Source of the DNA: Takakia lepidozioides
Taxonomy: Eukaryota > Streptophyta > Takakiopsida > Takakiales > Takakiaceae
Assembly: GCA_030704615.1 (NCBI GenBank)
Contig: CM060731.1
Coordinates: 9,362,001 to 9,426,000 of the forward strand
DNA: 64,000 nucleotides
Direction: 5' to 3'
Shown here: in pieces, positions 1 to 17,660 of the stretch
Numbering within the stretch: the first letter of the stretch is position 1
Layout of the letters: every line of letters starts with the position of its first letter
Translations under genes and position numbers: made by a program
The notes under the pieces: model-generated
The model's database searches: none
Told to the model about the DNA's origin: nothing
What the model saw: the letters and a program-made list of their open reading frames with translations, nothing else

Positions 1-2232
1 CTACAACTTCTGTATCTTCAAAGACAGTATCTACACAAAACGAGTTAGGGCAAGCATTTTTACAACCTTTATGATCATATCTGGGTACTTCTCAGCAAGA
101 TCCTCTATGCTGGTGCCCCCTTTGCTGCATGCAATTATAACCTGCCATAAGGACAATAGTTAATGAAATTGATGCAGAGGGGTCTTAGTCCTAAGATGAT
201 GGGGGCAGTCTGGTCAACCAGCCCAGTCATACAAATGTCACCCAATGCAACTGACGTCACTGGTGCAAAGCTACACAGCAATACCAACCCATGCAGTTGC
301 TGTCACGGGGGATTGAGGTGTTTACAGGGCCGGCGCTGGCTCGATCCAGAGCAATTGCAAAATACATCTCATTAATTAATGCCAGTTTCTCGCACAGGAA
401 CACCTGCAGCCAATACAGATAGCACAAATGAGAAGAAGTCCAATATTGGTGTACAGGTCTTGTAGACAGAAGGAATAACCATACAAGTGAGGTACAGAGG
501 ATGCCTGCCCTGTGAGCTTACCATTTCCAAATTGTTTTTACTAAAGCAAAAAATATGCTGCAGTTGACCATCAAGTTGCATAAAGGAAAATATGGATATG
601 CAAAAACGGTAGAGTGGAAGAGGTGAGGGGGTGTCTGCATGGGTGGTAAGAAATTGAATCTCAAAGTGGGGCAGGTGGAGGACCACAGTCAATACCGTAT
701 TCACTGGCTTGCCCTCTGGTCCAGTCTGTTTGGTTACCAGTATTTGCCCCAGCATTTTTGCTGCATTTCCGAGACCCAACAAGTCAAATCACTTTTACCC
801 TTCAGTACCATTCGACAACACTGAAAATTGGGCCTCTCCTCTTGAGCATGAAGAGTCCGATCCACTAGAAGACTGCCACCAAATTGCCCTAGCCACCATC
901 CCTGATTTCTTCTTTAAAGATGGAGGGATTGGATAGAAAAGGTGGGTAGGCCTGTACCTGCTAAGGACTCTACCTCATCTCTAGGCACAATGTGCACTCC
1001 TCCCTTGAGCCCATTCTTGAATGTGCCCAATCCCCGCCCTCCTGCCAACACTTGACTCTTCACCACCAGCTGCATATCCGCCCATCCCTCTCAAGAAACT
1101 ACAGGAGCCTAGTTGAAAACAGATGCCCTATGATCCTCAAGCGAAAGCAAATCAAGTAAAGGAGCTGGCATAGACAAGGAGCTGCAAGTCACCTCCTCAT
1201 TCTTGGGAAAAGTCTCCTGAAGAACCTTGGGGACCTGTGCCGCTGAGGTAACCACCACACCCTTGGGCACATTGACTCCATACTTGCTCATCAGCTTTGC
1301 ACCCTGTGACTCACCAGCCCCTTGTGCGTCAGCTCTGCCAGCTATTGGACACCCTTAGATGCTTGACAGTGAAGGTTACTCACAAGGGTAAATCAGACAT
1401 TTCCCAGTTGGCAACAAACAAAGAGAGAGAATTGGAAGATCACTTCTATGATTTGCTGCAAGGGGTGCAATGTGATCCCTCATTGCAGCACTGGTGTGAT
1501 CAGTCAAAGGATTGTATATAATATGGTACAATGTGATTGGCCACGGTAGTGGCCAGCACATGAAGAGAGGGCAACCCTGGTTCATCAAGATCCGACTGAA
1601 ATGCCATGCCAATGAATGTCACATAATTCCCATTTCAACTGTGATCCTGTCACCTGCTCAAGTTTGGATTTTGTAAATCGTTCAGATGCACAATCGGGCT
1701 TGGTGGCGTCAGTAGAAAGTTAAGCCGCCCAAACAGAATGTCTCATACTGGACAAACAGATGAGGTGTTAATACGTTTTCCTCGCTAAAGGCCAAGCTTG
1801 ATGACAAGATTGGCTGAAAATGTTCTACTTTCTTTCCCGGAAATTTTTGTTTGACTATCCTTATTGCAGGGCTTCCTTGCCAGCCAATGTGTGTGGGGTA
1901 GCATGTGTACATTGGAAAAGTATTTCCTTCTCCCAGTCTCAAAAGACGATGACGCACCAATACATCGTGCTGCAAAACCCTACTGCCTCCAAAAGAGCTC
2001 AACCTGACTCTTAAATTCCTAGAAATTGGCAGGTAGCAAAACGATCAGATCGGATCAAGACAGAGCAGCAAACGGAAACCTGGTATTCATGCACGTTGAG
2101 GTGCCGCACTTGCTGCTGCCATGCTTTCTGCCCTTCCAGGCATTGCTTCTCCAAAGCTGCAGCGGGGAAATACGACGCACGGGCAGCAGCTGCTGCGCGC
2201 ACCACCGCTCTACTAGCTGCCCCTCTCACCAT
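1..2232 (-). CDS. Succinyl-CoA ligase [ADP-forming] beta subunit, mitochondrial (5' six exons; runs off left edge)
   Basis: The TCA-cycle enzyme interconverts succinyl-CoA and succinate with ATP formation in the mitochondrial matrix; this is the nucleotide-binding ATP-grasp subunit. Exons read on the minus strand: 2232-2080, 1303-1193, 1069-958, 760-696, 403-326 and 141-67, all with GT-AG borders and matching phases, giving about 198 residues. Exon 1 codes an Ala/Arg-rich, acid-poor leader like a mitochondrial presequence and ends in LNVHEYQ. Exon 2 starts [15 protein letters not shown]. Exon 3 carries the ATP-grasp stretch [19 protein letters not shown]. Exon 4 has [20 protein letters not shown], exon 5 has [19 protein letters not shown], and exon 6 has [19 protein letters not shown]. 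These are family landmarks in the right order. Start: ATG at 2230-2232, the first in frame before the leader. The CoA-ligase half lies outside the window. The gene is divergent to the PRMT6 gene. Confidence 0.93.
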
Positions 2233-3098
2233 CTTCTTCTTTTCTTGGGTTTGTGAGCAGATCGCAGGAGCAGTACACAGAGGGCTCCCTGTGATGCAAC
2301 AGCGCACGCTTGGAGACCTGATCCCCTCTCTTTGCTCTCCGAAGGCAACAGTCTAGGTCAACCTAAAGTGGGGCAGCAACCTTACACACTTTGTGTCGGT
2401 ACAATATACTTGATAGATTCTACTAAACCCAGTAGAGTATCTTCACATTTTTTTTTTATGGGTTTTGCTTATATGCATTTCATTTGAAGCCTGCCCATTT
2501 GACTCACCTGGGTTTTCCTGATTTCACACTCCACACTTCTAGTGACTCCTTTGATGTATTATTAGTCTCAATGTGGCATGCCATGTGTGACATACTATCT
2601 CTGAATAGCCTGAGTAACTAGTAAACACATGTGGGTTTTTTAGTACCCTTTGCATGGTATCTCATCAGGGACTCACCCCCCTGGATTAGAAAACCCAGAA
2701 AGAGATTAGGGGTTTTATAATTGGAAAGCAACCCCACATTGGGAGTCAGGGAAGGTGTTGTGCAGTGGGAACAGGAAAGGCTACGGCGTCGGCTGGCGGG
2801 AGGGAAAAGGTGATAGCGAGTTTACCGTCTTTGCCCGCCACCCAGCCAACGCTACCAGTAGCTCATCAGGTTGCGCTTGCAGATTTGCAAACTTGGGGGC
2901 GGGATTGTGTGCAGCAATCACCGGGAATCAGTAATGTTCGCATCAGGGATCACACCGCAGCGGGAGATGGGCAAAGAGAAGATTATGAAGGAGAAGGTGA
3001 TGAGGACGGTGAGAGACGGGGGTGGGAGAGGAGGAGCGAGGAGGTCGTCAATGATCAGAAGTCGGCCAAGGCATGAAGGGTATGGGCTGCAGCCTGCC
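2233..3098. promoter_or_regulatory. Intergenic space between two divergent genes, presumed bidirectional promoter
   Basis: About 0.87 kb separates the start codons of the succinyl-CoA ligase beta gene (minus) and the PRMT6 gene (plus). Both promoters and 5' UTRs must lie here unless further upstream exons exist. No convincing TATA box or named motif was picked out. Open frames in this stretch have no recognisable homology. The right part (from about 2871) is in frame with PRMT6 and could be an N-terminal extension. Confidence 0.4.
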
Positions 3099-8638
<5,540 letters not shown>

Positions 8639-10771
8639 TAATCCTGGTGCACGGACTCAATTTTGGAGCACATTTTTGGTTGTGATGAGTCAAAACCTCT
8701 AACTTCTGGTGCCAGTTAAGAGTCGAACTTGAGGAAGGTCTACATGAGCATTCAACTGTTAAATGCTGCCTGGTTGGCCTGTTTGCTGTTCACTTTACAT
8801 GGGCAACCAGAATTTGGACGGAGTGTCACCAGTGCCCCACAGCACCTACCCACAACGGCATGCACCTGTGTCTTGTCAAAGACCTGGACCAGTTGGCAGG
8901 TGGCTTTCCACTGGTCAGTTCCTCCAGAAATTCTTGCACTCGCAGCTGAAACGGCCCATCATTTGACTAGTTCTCTCTTGCTCATTGATAGGATTCATAG
9001 TGGTAGCCAAATATGAAGCAGTAACAGTCTTGTGGCCTTTTTTTACTCAATGTGGAACTTTGCGCCACAATTGAAATTCAATTTGTAGCTTGACATCAAA
9101 ACAGGCTTGTGGCCTTTTTTACTGAATGTGGAACTTCGTGCCATAATTGAAACTCAATTTGTAGCTTGACAACAACAGGCTTGTGGCCTTTTTTTACTCA
9201 ATGTTGGAACTTCGTGCCATAATTGAATTTCAACTCGTAGCTTGACAACGGTCATTCAAATTGCATTCCTCTTGCCACTGTGGAATGCTTGCCTGATTTT
9301 TCCCCCATCTGATCTAACTTGTTACACCCACATCCGGTGGATCCTGCTTAATTTCTAATTATTTTCGACTCCTCTGCTCTAGGGAGACTAGTCCAGCCAA
9401 GGTGTCTACTGACTTCTGTTGCAAGGGTTTCCGGGTTGAAGGTGCTTAGTAGTTGTGGCTTCATACGCCGATTGCGGTGAAGGTCAAGAATTTGTCATTA
9501 GATGTCTATGGTCACATTTCGTGTGGGTTTGACCAGCCATAAAATAAGACTGGAAAAATTGAATGGGTGACCTGCCCAAACAGAAATCAATCACAGGGTT
9601 GCTATTGCTGCCAAAGTTAGTATCTGCTGCCATGTTCTCTTGTTTGTAATCTGTAGAGATTAGTTGACCTCCTCAATTAAAATCTAGTTTCAAACCTAAA
9701 CTCCTCAGCTGCATAAGCATATAGAAACCTGTAGTTCCTCTGCTTTCTTACACCTGACTGATTGCAAGAGTGGCAAAATGTGCACATATGGAACGAAGAT
9801 GACTGGTTGAAGATGGTACTTGGTACCTAACCCAAGTTACCTTGTACATGGAACTTAATGTGTGAGAGACTGCCCAAGCTATTCATTTTAGCAAGCTTTA
9901 GGTGACTGCTGCTGCAGCTAGCCCCTGTAACAAAAAATGGTAATAGCCTCCTTGCTGTCTCTACTGGATTACTGAGACATTCATGTGTGTCAATTCTCAT
10001 GCAAGGTAATTTCTCACTACACTTCCCTGCTAAAAACAGACTTTAGCCCCCTTCATAGGAGGGCAAACATGCCAACTCCCCTGCGTGAAGCACCGCACAT
10101 ATCCTAAATCCTGCTGTTAATGGCAAGCACAGCTCAAATGATTATGGTGAGAAAGGAATGTTTGATTTCATGATTTGGAGCCTCAAAAACCCTTGGACCA
10201 AAGGTTTTGTTGACTGTATCAGACACTATGGTCGATACAGCCCTTTCAAGGTGGACTCAGGTGATAGTGTTGAACTACAACTTTTGTCTAAATCAAAACA
10301 TAACCCTCTTCCCTAGCCATGTAAACCCTCATAACTGTTCAGGCAGCTCCTAAATTCTTCTCACTGAAGCATTTGATCCAGTCTGCCCCCTAAGACACCA
10401 CACAACTGCCAGTTTCAAACATGCTCGAACCTACCTGTGCAGGTAGCCAACACCAACAGGTAGCACAACAATACCAAAAACCGAGACTTGAGCTAGACAC
10501 ATTAGAATTCCTGTCAGCAATGTGCTCGGTTAGCATTAAGGGTAATATACAGTCCTGTTCAGTGCACAATAGGTTGCTCCTGTGATAGAGGGGGAAGCAT
10601 AGCCACCCTTTCTCTCCAGTGTGGGCAAGTGAGACCTACTCCCAGTGTCAGATACAGTAACACACACACCTATTCTCATACTGGAGAACATGCCACTACC
10701 AGCACAGCTTCACTGGTGGCATCAGAGTACAGGTAAAAAGCAGCCTGGTAGACAGCTGGTTGAAAGATGAG
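8639..10771. other. Intergenic, no gene recognised
   Basis: Downstream of PRMT6 and downstream of the MOCOS-like gene, so both 3' ends converge here. Short open frames at 8729-9016 show no family resemblance. The only structure seen is the three-copy tandem repeat at 9024-9250. Confidence 0.6.
9024..9250 (+). repeat. Three tandem copies of a ~75-bp unit
   Basis: Each copy reads CTTGTGGCCTTTTTTTACT, then a TGTGGAACTT core, CAATTGAAATTCAA and GTAGCTTGACA. Copies start near 9028, 9108 and 9178 and differ by point changes and one- or two-base indels. No coding potential is evident. Confidence 0.85.
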
Positions 10772-11704
10772 TCACCTAGGGGAAGTGCCAAATGAGGAGC
10801 GGCGCACCATGAGACAGGTGATATTAGTTGGCTGGCCCATAACCTTGGGCAGGGTGCAGACCACATAGTCAGGCTTGTGCAAATGCAAGTTGAGCTGCTC
10901 CTTACCCAGCACTAGCTTGCTTGCATCCAATAGTACATGCCAGCAGTTGCGCTGTGCCTCTGATACCCAGTGCAGTGAATTACGAGCTTCCCGGAGGTCA
11001 GACGGGTATGCGAACAGACCCTTGGGGCTGTGGCGTGACTTCTTCCGGAAATATTGGGACAGCTGTGACCCTGGCTTTCGCAGGTCCAGCCAGCTTCCTG
11101 GTGCAGGCACAACCTTAGCTTCCTTGTATACTGCAAACTCCCGGATGCAGTCCGTGTCCTCTTCCAGCACTGACATGTAGTAGTTATACCGGAAGAATGG
11201 GTAGCTCTCCCCGACCAGCATCAGTGCTTCCTTCAACCCAGTGGTGAATACGACCAGGTACTCCTCCTCACTCACGCCACAATGCTTCAATACTCTATTT
11301 CGAGCATGCATTTCCGGCACTGAGATCGAATTGTCTGGTGATGATGATTTCTTGGTCAAAATATCCAGCAGACGTGATGGTTCTAGGGGCGTCTTTCTTG
11401 GTTCTGGAAGGGTGGTGGCAAAACAAGCTGATGATGCATCCTTCATAGAGCGCCGATCCACTGGTATGCCAGCACTGGTGCTGCCATCCTCACTAATCTC
11501 CCCCTCCTCCTTCGCACCTGGGTCAGTGTTGCTAATCAAACCCTCATAGTACTCGGGGTACCGAGCCTGCACATACTGCTCCACATAACGCATCTCCGCG
11601 GGCGTAATAGGTCCTGACCACCTCAAGTCCAACCCATGGAGTGATGAAATGGCCTCTGCTATGATGTGTGGAGGTATCACAAATGTACGAGCCTGCCAGG
11701 TCAT
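10772..11704 (-). CDS. PLP-dependent transferase-fold protein, plant molybdenum-cofactor-sulfurase-like family
   Basis: Single open frame of 310 residues. It resembles the plant group of NifS/MOCOS-type pyridoxal-phosphate proteins of unknown substrate, not a full MOCOS (no MOSC domain). In order: RWSGPITPAEMRYVEQYV (about residues 29-46); a low-complexity acidic/Ser linker (about 60-110) with LEPSRLLDILTKKSS; then the aminotransferase-like core EEEYLVVFTTGLKEALMLVG, ESYPFFRYNYY, SPKGLFAYPSD, NCWHVLLDASKLVLGK and HKPDYVVCTLPKVMGQP. The Lys in LPKVMG sits where NifS-like enzymes carry the PLP lysine (family knowledge plus inference). The ATG at 11702-11704 is the first in frame. An AG acceptor-like site lies just upstream, so an extra 5' exon cannot be excluded. 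Divergent to the dioxygenase gene. Confidence 0.75.
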   Translation of the reverse strand: MTWQARTFVIPPHIIAEAISSLHGLDLRWSGPITPAEMRYVEQYVQARYPEYYEGLISNTDPGAKEEGEISEDGSTSAGIPVDRRSMKDASSACFATTLPEPRKTPLEPSRLLDILTKKSSSPDNSISVPEMHARNRVLKHCGVSEEEYLVVFTTGLKEALMLVGESYPFFRYNYYMSVLEEDTDCIREFAVYKEAKVVPAPGSWLDLRKPGSQLSQYFRKKSRHSPKGLFAYPSDLREARNSLHWVSEAQRNCWHVLLDASKLVLGKEQLNLHLHKPDYVVCTLPKVMGQPTNITCLMVRRSSFGTSPR

Positions 11705-13511
11705 CCCGTCCCTTCTCTGTCAGTCCACACTGCTCTCAATTCCTACCAACAACTGCCAATTGTGAAACATATGCGTGTCTCCAGGCAACAACTGTTAATC
11801 CTGCATGGTCTCATATTCCAAGCTTTTGTGACTTACTGGATCAATGGCCTGAAAAGTTTCCAAATTTGAACTGTGCACGTTCAAAAGCATTGCATAACAA
11901 GGCTCTGTTACGGTGCTAACCCACAATACAGCTCCTTCTGACTGCAGAGGGATACAAAGTATAATTATATGATCAGAAACACAAATTCCGTGCACAGTTT
12001 TCATAGCTTCATAACTTTGAAGTAGTTTTGCTGGAAGTGCAGACCAATCCACCAAAGGGAGTGAGGGGGAGGGGGGTGTATGGAGAGGTGGTGAACTCAG
12101 GGACTGCAATCAGTTCTAGCAGTGGTTCAAAGCACAGTGAAGTGCCATTGTGATAATGTACACAACATTACCAGGCATAACCACAGATTCTTATAAGTAA
12201 TTTGGCATCACTGCAGCTAATATGTTCCTGTTATTTGGTCAAACCACAGATTTCTCTAATGGAGAATCCCCATAGCTATGCTGAAATTGATAATACAGGT
12301 TGCCATAAACTCAGCATAGGCTCCGATACCATCGTAATAGTTGGTGACTTCACAATTTGTTACGAGATGAGTACATCCTGCACCTTAGAGAAATTCTACC
12401 AAACTGAAGGGACCTACAAATTAAGACAACCCAAGAGCGTTAACACCCAAATCTCGCATTAACGACTCTTTATCAGGTTGGCCACTACTCCAACTTGTTG
12501 TGTTCACAACCAACATTCCTCGAATCATCCTCGTGGCCGATGCTTAACCTTAGGGTACCACTCCTACGTACTGCTCGCCAGGAATTGAGCAAATGGCAGA
12601 AAGATGCATACCTTCGGCTCCTCCTCCTTGCTCAGCGGCTTGGGCCCCATGCCTGCGTGCTTTCTCAACGCAGCTCAATTGGCCAGATATCCAACCTTCC
12701 CGCAATGCTTGGTACCACGGAAGAGCAACACTGCGTCTGATAAATGGACGAGTAGTGAGGAAGAGATGACCCACAAGCAATTCTAAGATTGCTAAGCAGA
12801 AGGATCAGTCCTTCATCGCTTTTTCACACCCATTTTGTAGATAGGGTGTGGAAAACCCGATCTGTACGATGACAAGCGACAGAGAAGGAATTACACACAG
12901 AGACCAAACAATCGTTGTACACCACCCACCCAATCCACTCCTGGGGCAATAAACAGGACTAGCAGTGCAGATGTAGATCGAATACGAGGGATCAATTGTG
13001 ATGGGCGAGATGGCATCCCCGAGATACCGCGTAGCTCAACAACAGGGCTCAGAATTTGTGAGCAGTAGCTTGGCATCAGTGTTGGTGCTCGCTGCTCCTC
13101 CGAGGCTCCTCTACACGAGCGAGGACACTTGTAAGACATCCATGTAGCCTTACCACAGGGCCCATTTTGTCTGTAACTGGTGCGTATATCTACCTCTTGT
13201 ATTTGGTCAAGATTCTCTTTCCTTTCCCATTAGTATTACCTGCCTGAAGGTACTTTACAGGAGATTCTCTGGCGTTCACACTCCACACCCAGTTCTTTGA
13301 GGTTCTCGTCTACATTACCTCCAGCGAGGTAGATATGCCCACAAGGTTCTCCGCAGAGCTTGAACCATGGGGAGAGAGAGCACGGTCTTGAAGCTTCGGA
13401 AAAGCTGGAAGGATTCGGGGTTGAGCTACCCAGATTCTGCGGGTTATTTGCTTCAGGAAGGAAATTTGGGTTTTGTAAGCATGACAAGGTAAGAGGTGCG
13501 TGAATGCAACA
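11705..13511. other. Intergenic between divergent PLP-protein and dioxygenase genes
   Basis: About 1.8 kb with only short, unrecognised open frames on both strands. It must hold both promoters. A possible extra 5' exon of the dioxygenase gene (donor-like AAG/GTAAGA at about 13485-13490 and acceptor TTGCAG at about 13546) was considered but has no homology support. Confidence 0.5.
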
Positions 13512-15655
13512 ATGGGGTTGTCAACGTCTGATCCGTTCTCTGTTGCAGCAGACAGAGGCTTTCTGCCTGAATCTGACCCCTTGCAGAGTCTCTCGTCCTC
13601 AAGATATGGACTTTGGGAGGAGACAGTAGAGAGTCTGCCCAAGTTGCTGGTTGCTTGGAAAGGAGACAGACTTCGACAGCACCTTGAAAACTTACCAGAG
13701 TTCGATTCAGCGAGTCTAATCAAAGAAGGGGACAAGAGAGAGATATGGAGAGCCATGCTCGTGCTCTCATTCATCGCCCATGCATATGTGTGGGGAGACC
13801 CAGCCGAGCCAGCGAAATGTCTACCCAAAGTGATTTCTGTGCCTTGGTTGGCCATAGCTGAAAACTTGGCCATGCCGCCCGTGCTGGTATATGCAACTTA
13901 TAATCTCTTGAACTGGCGGCGCTTGGACACGCACCTGCCAGTAGAACTGGGGAATATTGTGTGTCTCCATAACTTTTATGGAGGTCTGGATGAGGAATGG
14001 TTCAGGCTCATTCATATTGACATTGAAGCAAAAGCTGCGGTTTCGATCCAAGCGATTCTTGAAGCACAGAGAGGTGCGGCTGAGAAAGATGTGGTGAAGG
14101 TACTTCCTCCATCTTCGAGTGATTCCACACGTTATAACGATTATGGGTGCAACCAAAGAAATCTGAGATTTATTGCAGTCTTCACGGTTTCTGTTTCTTG
14201 GAAATTGCAGAGCTGTTGGATTATGATTTCTAGTACTTCGCATTCTTGTTTTTTATATTATGGAAAGTTCTCCTGTCTCTGTTTTAGCGCTTTACTTCAA
14301 TGCTTGGGGGACCAACTGCATGCAGTTCTCTCTTTCCCCTTCCTGGCTATCTTCAAACGGGGCCTTTTGTATTTGGCCCCAACGCTACGCCAGGAAATTC
14401 TAAACAGTAAATCAGCACCTCTCTTCTCAACACTCATTATCTGAGTGTTTGAGTTTAAGCTCCGAGGAACTGAAAGGCAATTCCTCTTCGCGTCTCTGGT
14501 GAACTCGGCCATATCACAATGGTTGGAACTTGTCCAACAACTATAGTTAGTCTAACCAGAGCTTTGTCAATTTATGCTCAGGTGAAGACATCTCTGGCAA
14601 TCATGACTTCAACCCTGCAGCTGATGCAGCGCAGTCTCAGTCGAATGGGGGAGAAATGTGATCCGTACATCTACTACCACCGCATTCGCAGGTTCATGTC
14701 TGGGTGGCGCGATAATCAGCAGCTGCCACAAGGCCTTTTATATGAGGGGGTCTCTTCCGACTCAAAGTTCTACTATGGGGAGACAGGGGCACAGTCATCA
14801 ATCATTCCTGCTTTTGATGCAGCCCTTAAAGTAGTTCATCCGCCTGGATGGCTCTCGGACTACTTGCAGGTGGGTCTCTAGTAGACAGTATTCTTCCTTG
14901 GTACTTGGTGAGCTGGGTAAGAAGTTTGATTGACACTTACGTGGGTGTCCGAACAAGGTGGATGTCGCCACATGCTCCATCCATTAACTGGGGTGAGCTT
15001 CTTCATTCCATCTGACTCTTGTCTTTGTCCATAAGCTCTTGGAGCTCCCATAGACGTTCCTTTGTTTCTGTCCTTCTCTGTGTCATGTTTTATGTGACAT
15101 TTAGTGAAAGGGAGAGATGGGTGCTGGCCCTCACCAGATCACTATTCTTGAGGCACTAATGATCACCACACACCTCAATGCAAAGATAACCGACCGGCTC
15201 TTACGTCAAAATCGATCACAGGCAAAGACTCCTGAATGACAAGATAGTAGAACTTGGTACCTAAGGTCAGGGCTTGAGCTTGATGCCTCAAAATTTGGAA
15301 TCACCGCATCTTTGTTTCAGATTTCCTAGTGATTTCAACTGTGCAGGTAATGCGGCAGCACATGCCTCTTGCTCACCGTCAATTACTGCAGGATATAGAG
15401 GGGAGGTCCAATATACGTGAGTTTGTACAGATGAACCAGGTGGATCTTGGTGAAGAATATGACTCATGTTTGCATGAGCTTTACAAGTTTCGTAATCTTC
15501 ATAAGGGCTACGCCCATGCCTACATCAAACAGCACAGTCCCAAGTGTGATGAACGAGGGACTGGAGGCACAGACTTCATGCCGTATCTCTCTCTACATGC
15601 ACATGCTACCCGAGACCATCTTCTTCAACCAGCCAACACCCACAACCTTCAATAA
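13512..15655 (+). CDS. Indoleamine 2,3-dioxygenase-like heme protein, three exons
   Basis: IDO-family enzymes open the indole ring of tryptophan with O2, giving N-formylkynurenine, and bind heme. Exons 13512-14099, 14582-14869 and 15347-15655, GT-AG and all phase 0, give 394 residues, the normal family size. Landmarks: RGFLPESDPL near the N-terminus; MLVLSFIAHAYVWG; LPKVISVPWLAIAENLAMPP; LVYATYNLLNWRR; EKCDPYIYYHRIRRFMSGW with the Arg aligned to human Arg231; LLYEGV; GETGAQSSIIPAFDAAL; KFRNLHKGYAHAYI, whose His matches the proximal heme ligand; and GTGGTDFMPYL at the end. ATG 13512 is the first Met in frame. All expected core positions seem present, so it looks functional. Substrate cannot be told from sequence; several fungal and bacterial homologues are poor tryptophan enzymes. 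The plant splicing pattern and flanking plant genes argue against contamination. Confidence 0.9.
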
Positions 15656-16859
15656 TCTTTCTTCACATAGGGCTGACAAAATAATTTGTGTCCTCATCTT
15701 AAGACTTTTGATATGATTACAGGTCATTTGGTTTTTCAGAATGCAAGACTCTTTTTGTGTGATATAGACTAATCTCTATGCATCTCTCATTTCTTTTCGC
15801 TTCGGAAAATATGGTCTCTTTGTGCCTTCTCAATGGTGGCGGATGATATCCCCACTAGTGATCTACTTGTGAATGCAGTCTTCTGTTGATCCATCATTTC
15901 CAGGTCTTGCTATCAAAGTGATTCTATTTGCAGCATCCATCTTTAAGCCTAACCTTGCTCTAACCTTGTCATTTAGCAAAAGAAGAGGTTGCTTAGCATC
16001 TTGCTTGGAAAACACATGATAAGAGTTCGCCTTCTCTATTATGGCTGCCAGATGTTTGAAGGGACCTCTTTCAGATGCTGTTTTCTCTGTTTTTCCGCCC
16101 TATCCATAACTTAGACATAACCCTTGTTAAAGAAGCCAACAAACAAGCCATCGCCTATATAGCACACAAAAGTACACATCCAAAGATGAAACCACTCTAC
16201 GGTACTAATGCACAAATCAAACAAGCCTCAAACGACAGCTCTCTTGCTTTGCTTTGGCCAACATAAGAGGAAGGTAAGACTAGGGAGCATGACTCAGCAC
16301 AACACACCAATCAGCGCCGTCTCCGCAAAGTCTCTCTCTACAAGAAAGCCAATAAACATTCAAAGTCAGGTAAGCTCAATATATGGGACATTGACACAAT
16401 TACATCTTCTGGCCACATATATATCCCTCCCCCTACCGCCCTCTATGCTTGCAAACCCCTCACGCGTGACACATGGCCGCACATTCTCAGCCAATGCATC
16501 CACCCAATCGTACCTGCCATAATCATGCAGTTTGGCATATTCACAAACTTCTCATGAAACACCGAGAAATTAAATGGTCTGAAAGTGTTAAGTCAGCTGG
16601 AAGGGGAGTAGTGATCAGGCAGAAAAGACTGATCACAGAACTAAGAGACCAATCTGAGCACCCAAGAGTCATAATCAGCTCCCTTCTTAAAAGCAACCAT
16701 GCCATCAATTGTTTGGAAATGCAATCCTCTAGTAAGCTTCAAGCTTTCAGCTTGGGAGCGCATGAGTGGTGACCTGAACATGACTGGTAACTACTTCATA
16801 TTTTTCGCTCCTTGGCTGGGCACACGCAGATGCTTCAGACTGGCAGCTTCCTGAGCTTT
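15656..16859. other. Intergenic, nothing recognised
   Basis: Downstream of the dioxygenase gene. Several open frames of 60-104 codons overlap each other in different frames and show no domain or repeat structure. Confidence 0.5.
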
Positions 16860-17075
16860 GGGGCTGCTGCTCTCTGGGGAGCAAGAGGCCTTTGATCCCT
16901 CACCAGGCTTTGCAACTGGTCACTAAAAACAAACTGGATTTGTTCATGGCCAAACTCTTGGGCACTTTGTCTTTACTAATAATGACAGTGAACATATGAG
17001 TTTTGGGACCGCTAAACTGCTAATTAGGTCCTCTGCTAACTAGGTCCTCCAGCACTCCACAACATGGACAGACCC
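16860..17075 (+). repeat. Dispersed repeat, also present inverted at ~44.8-45.0 kb
   Basis: Sequence with GGGGAGCAAGAGGCCTTTGA, GGGCACTTTGTCTTTACT, GACAGTGAAC and CACTCCACAACA recurs in order and with moderate divergence on the opposite strand at 44810-45015. No ORF is shared cleanly, and the family is not recognised. Confidence 0.6.
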
Positions 17076-17165
17076 CAGACTTCCTATCGTTAAAAGTCCT
17101 GTATATCTTTATAAAAAGACTGTACAAAATGGGTAAAACTATCCCAAAGGGAAGAAGCAAAATCT

Positions 17166-17660
17166 CATAGAGCTAGTTGCCTCTCATTTTACAATAATTG
17201 GGATGTTATGGATGGCGGGCATGCCGGTGGGCCCGCGCACGGACGCCCGGCTCCCCCCACCCGGACCCCCGCGGCAGCCCCGCCGCGCTCCACCCCGCCC
17301 CCTCAGTTTGCCATGGCCAATCCGCCCGCCAGTTCCGCTACCTACATGAGTCCGCTTCCCCCAAATCCGCCAGAACCGCCAGTCTGCCATGGCCAGTCCG
17401 CCCGCCAGTCCGCTACCCATGAGTCCGCTTCCCCTCAATCCGCCAGACCCGCCAGTCTGCCGGCCAGTCCGCTGTGCCAGTCCCCGCCAGTCCACCCAAC
17501 AGTTTGCCCGCCCGTTTGCTGCCCCCAGTCTGCCAGTCTGCCAATCCACCCCACAGTCTGTCCGCCAGTCCGCGGCCCATGAGTCCGTTTTCCTCCAGTC
17601 CGCTGATGATGCCGCATCTGACGCGTCTCTTCATTCATAAATCCCATCTGAGCCCCCTCC
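17166..17660 (-). mobile_element. GC-rich 3' end of an unclassified transposon (left copy)
   Basis: Starts at CCTCTCATTTTACAATAATT and continues with GGCGGGC, CCGGTGGGCCC, CACGGACGCCCGGCTCCCC, then about 350 bp of short imperfect repeats built on CCGCCAGTC/CAGTCTGCC. The same series appears in reverse orientation at 38900-39245, so both are copies of one element end. On the minus strand the repeats read as a Gly/Asp/Trp/Arg-rich tract (ADWRTGG-like), continuing from an upstream frame ending NSCPKNGGGSDGIYE that resembles the right copy. No transposase was identified in this copy. Confidence 0.7.

Noticed and set aside
15329-15346. Extended start of dioxygenase exon 3
   Set aside because: The acceptor TGCAG at 15342-15346 restores the phase with exon 2; the preceding codons are intronic.
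17198-17640. Pro/Ser/Ala-rich plus-strand frames of 70-120 codons
   Set aside because: They are translations of the GC-rich transposon repeat tract; all frames stay open because of composition, and the coding sense suggested by the partner copy is the minus strand.
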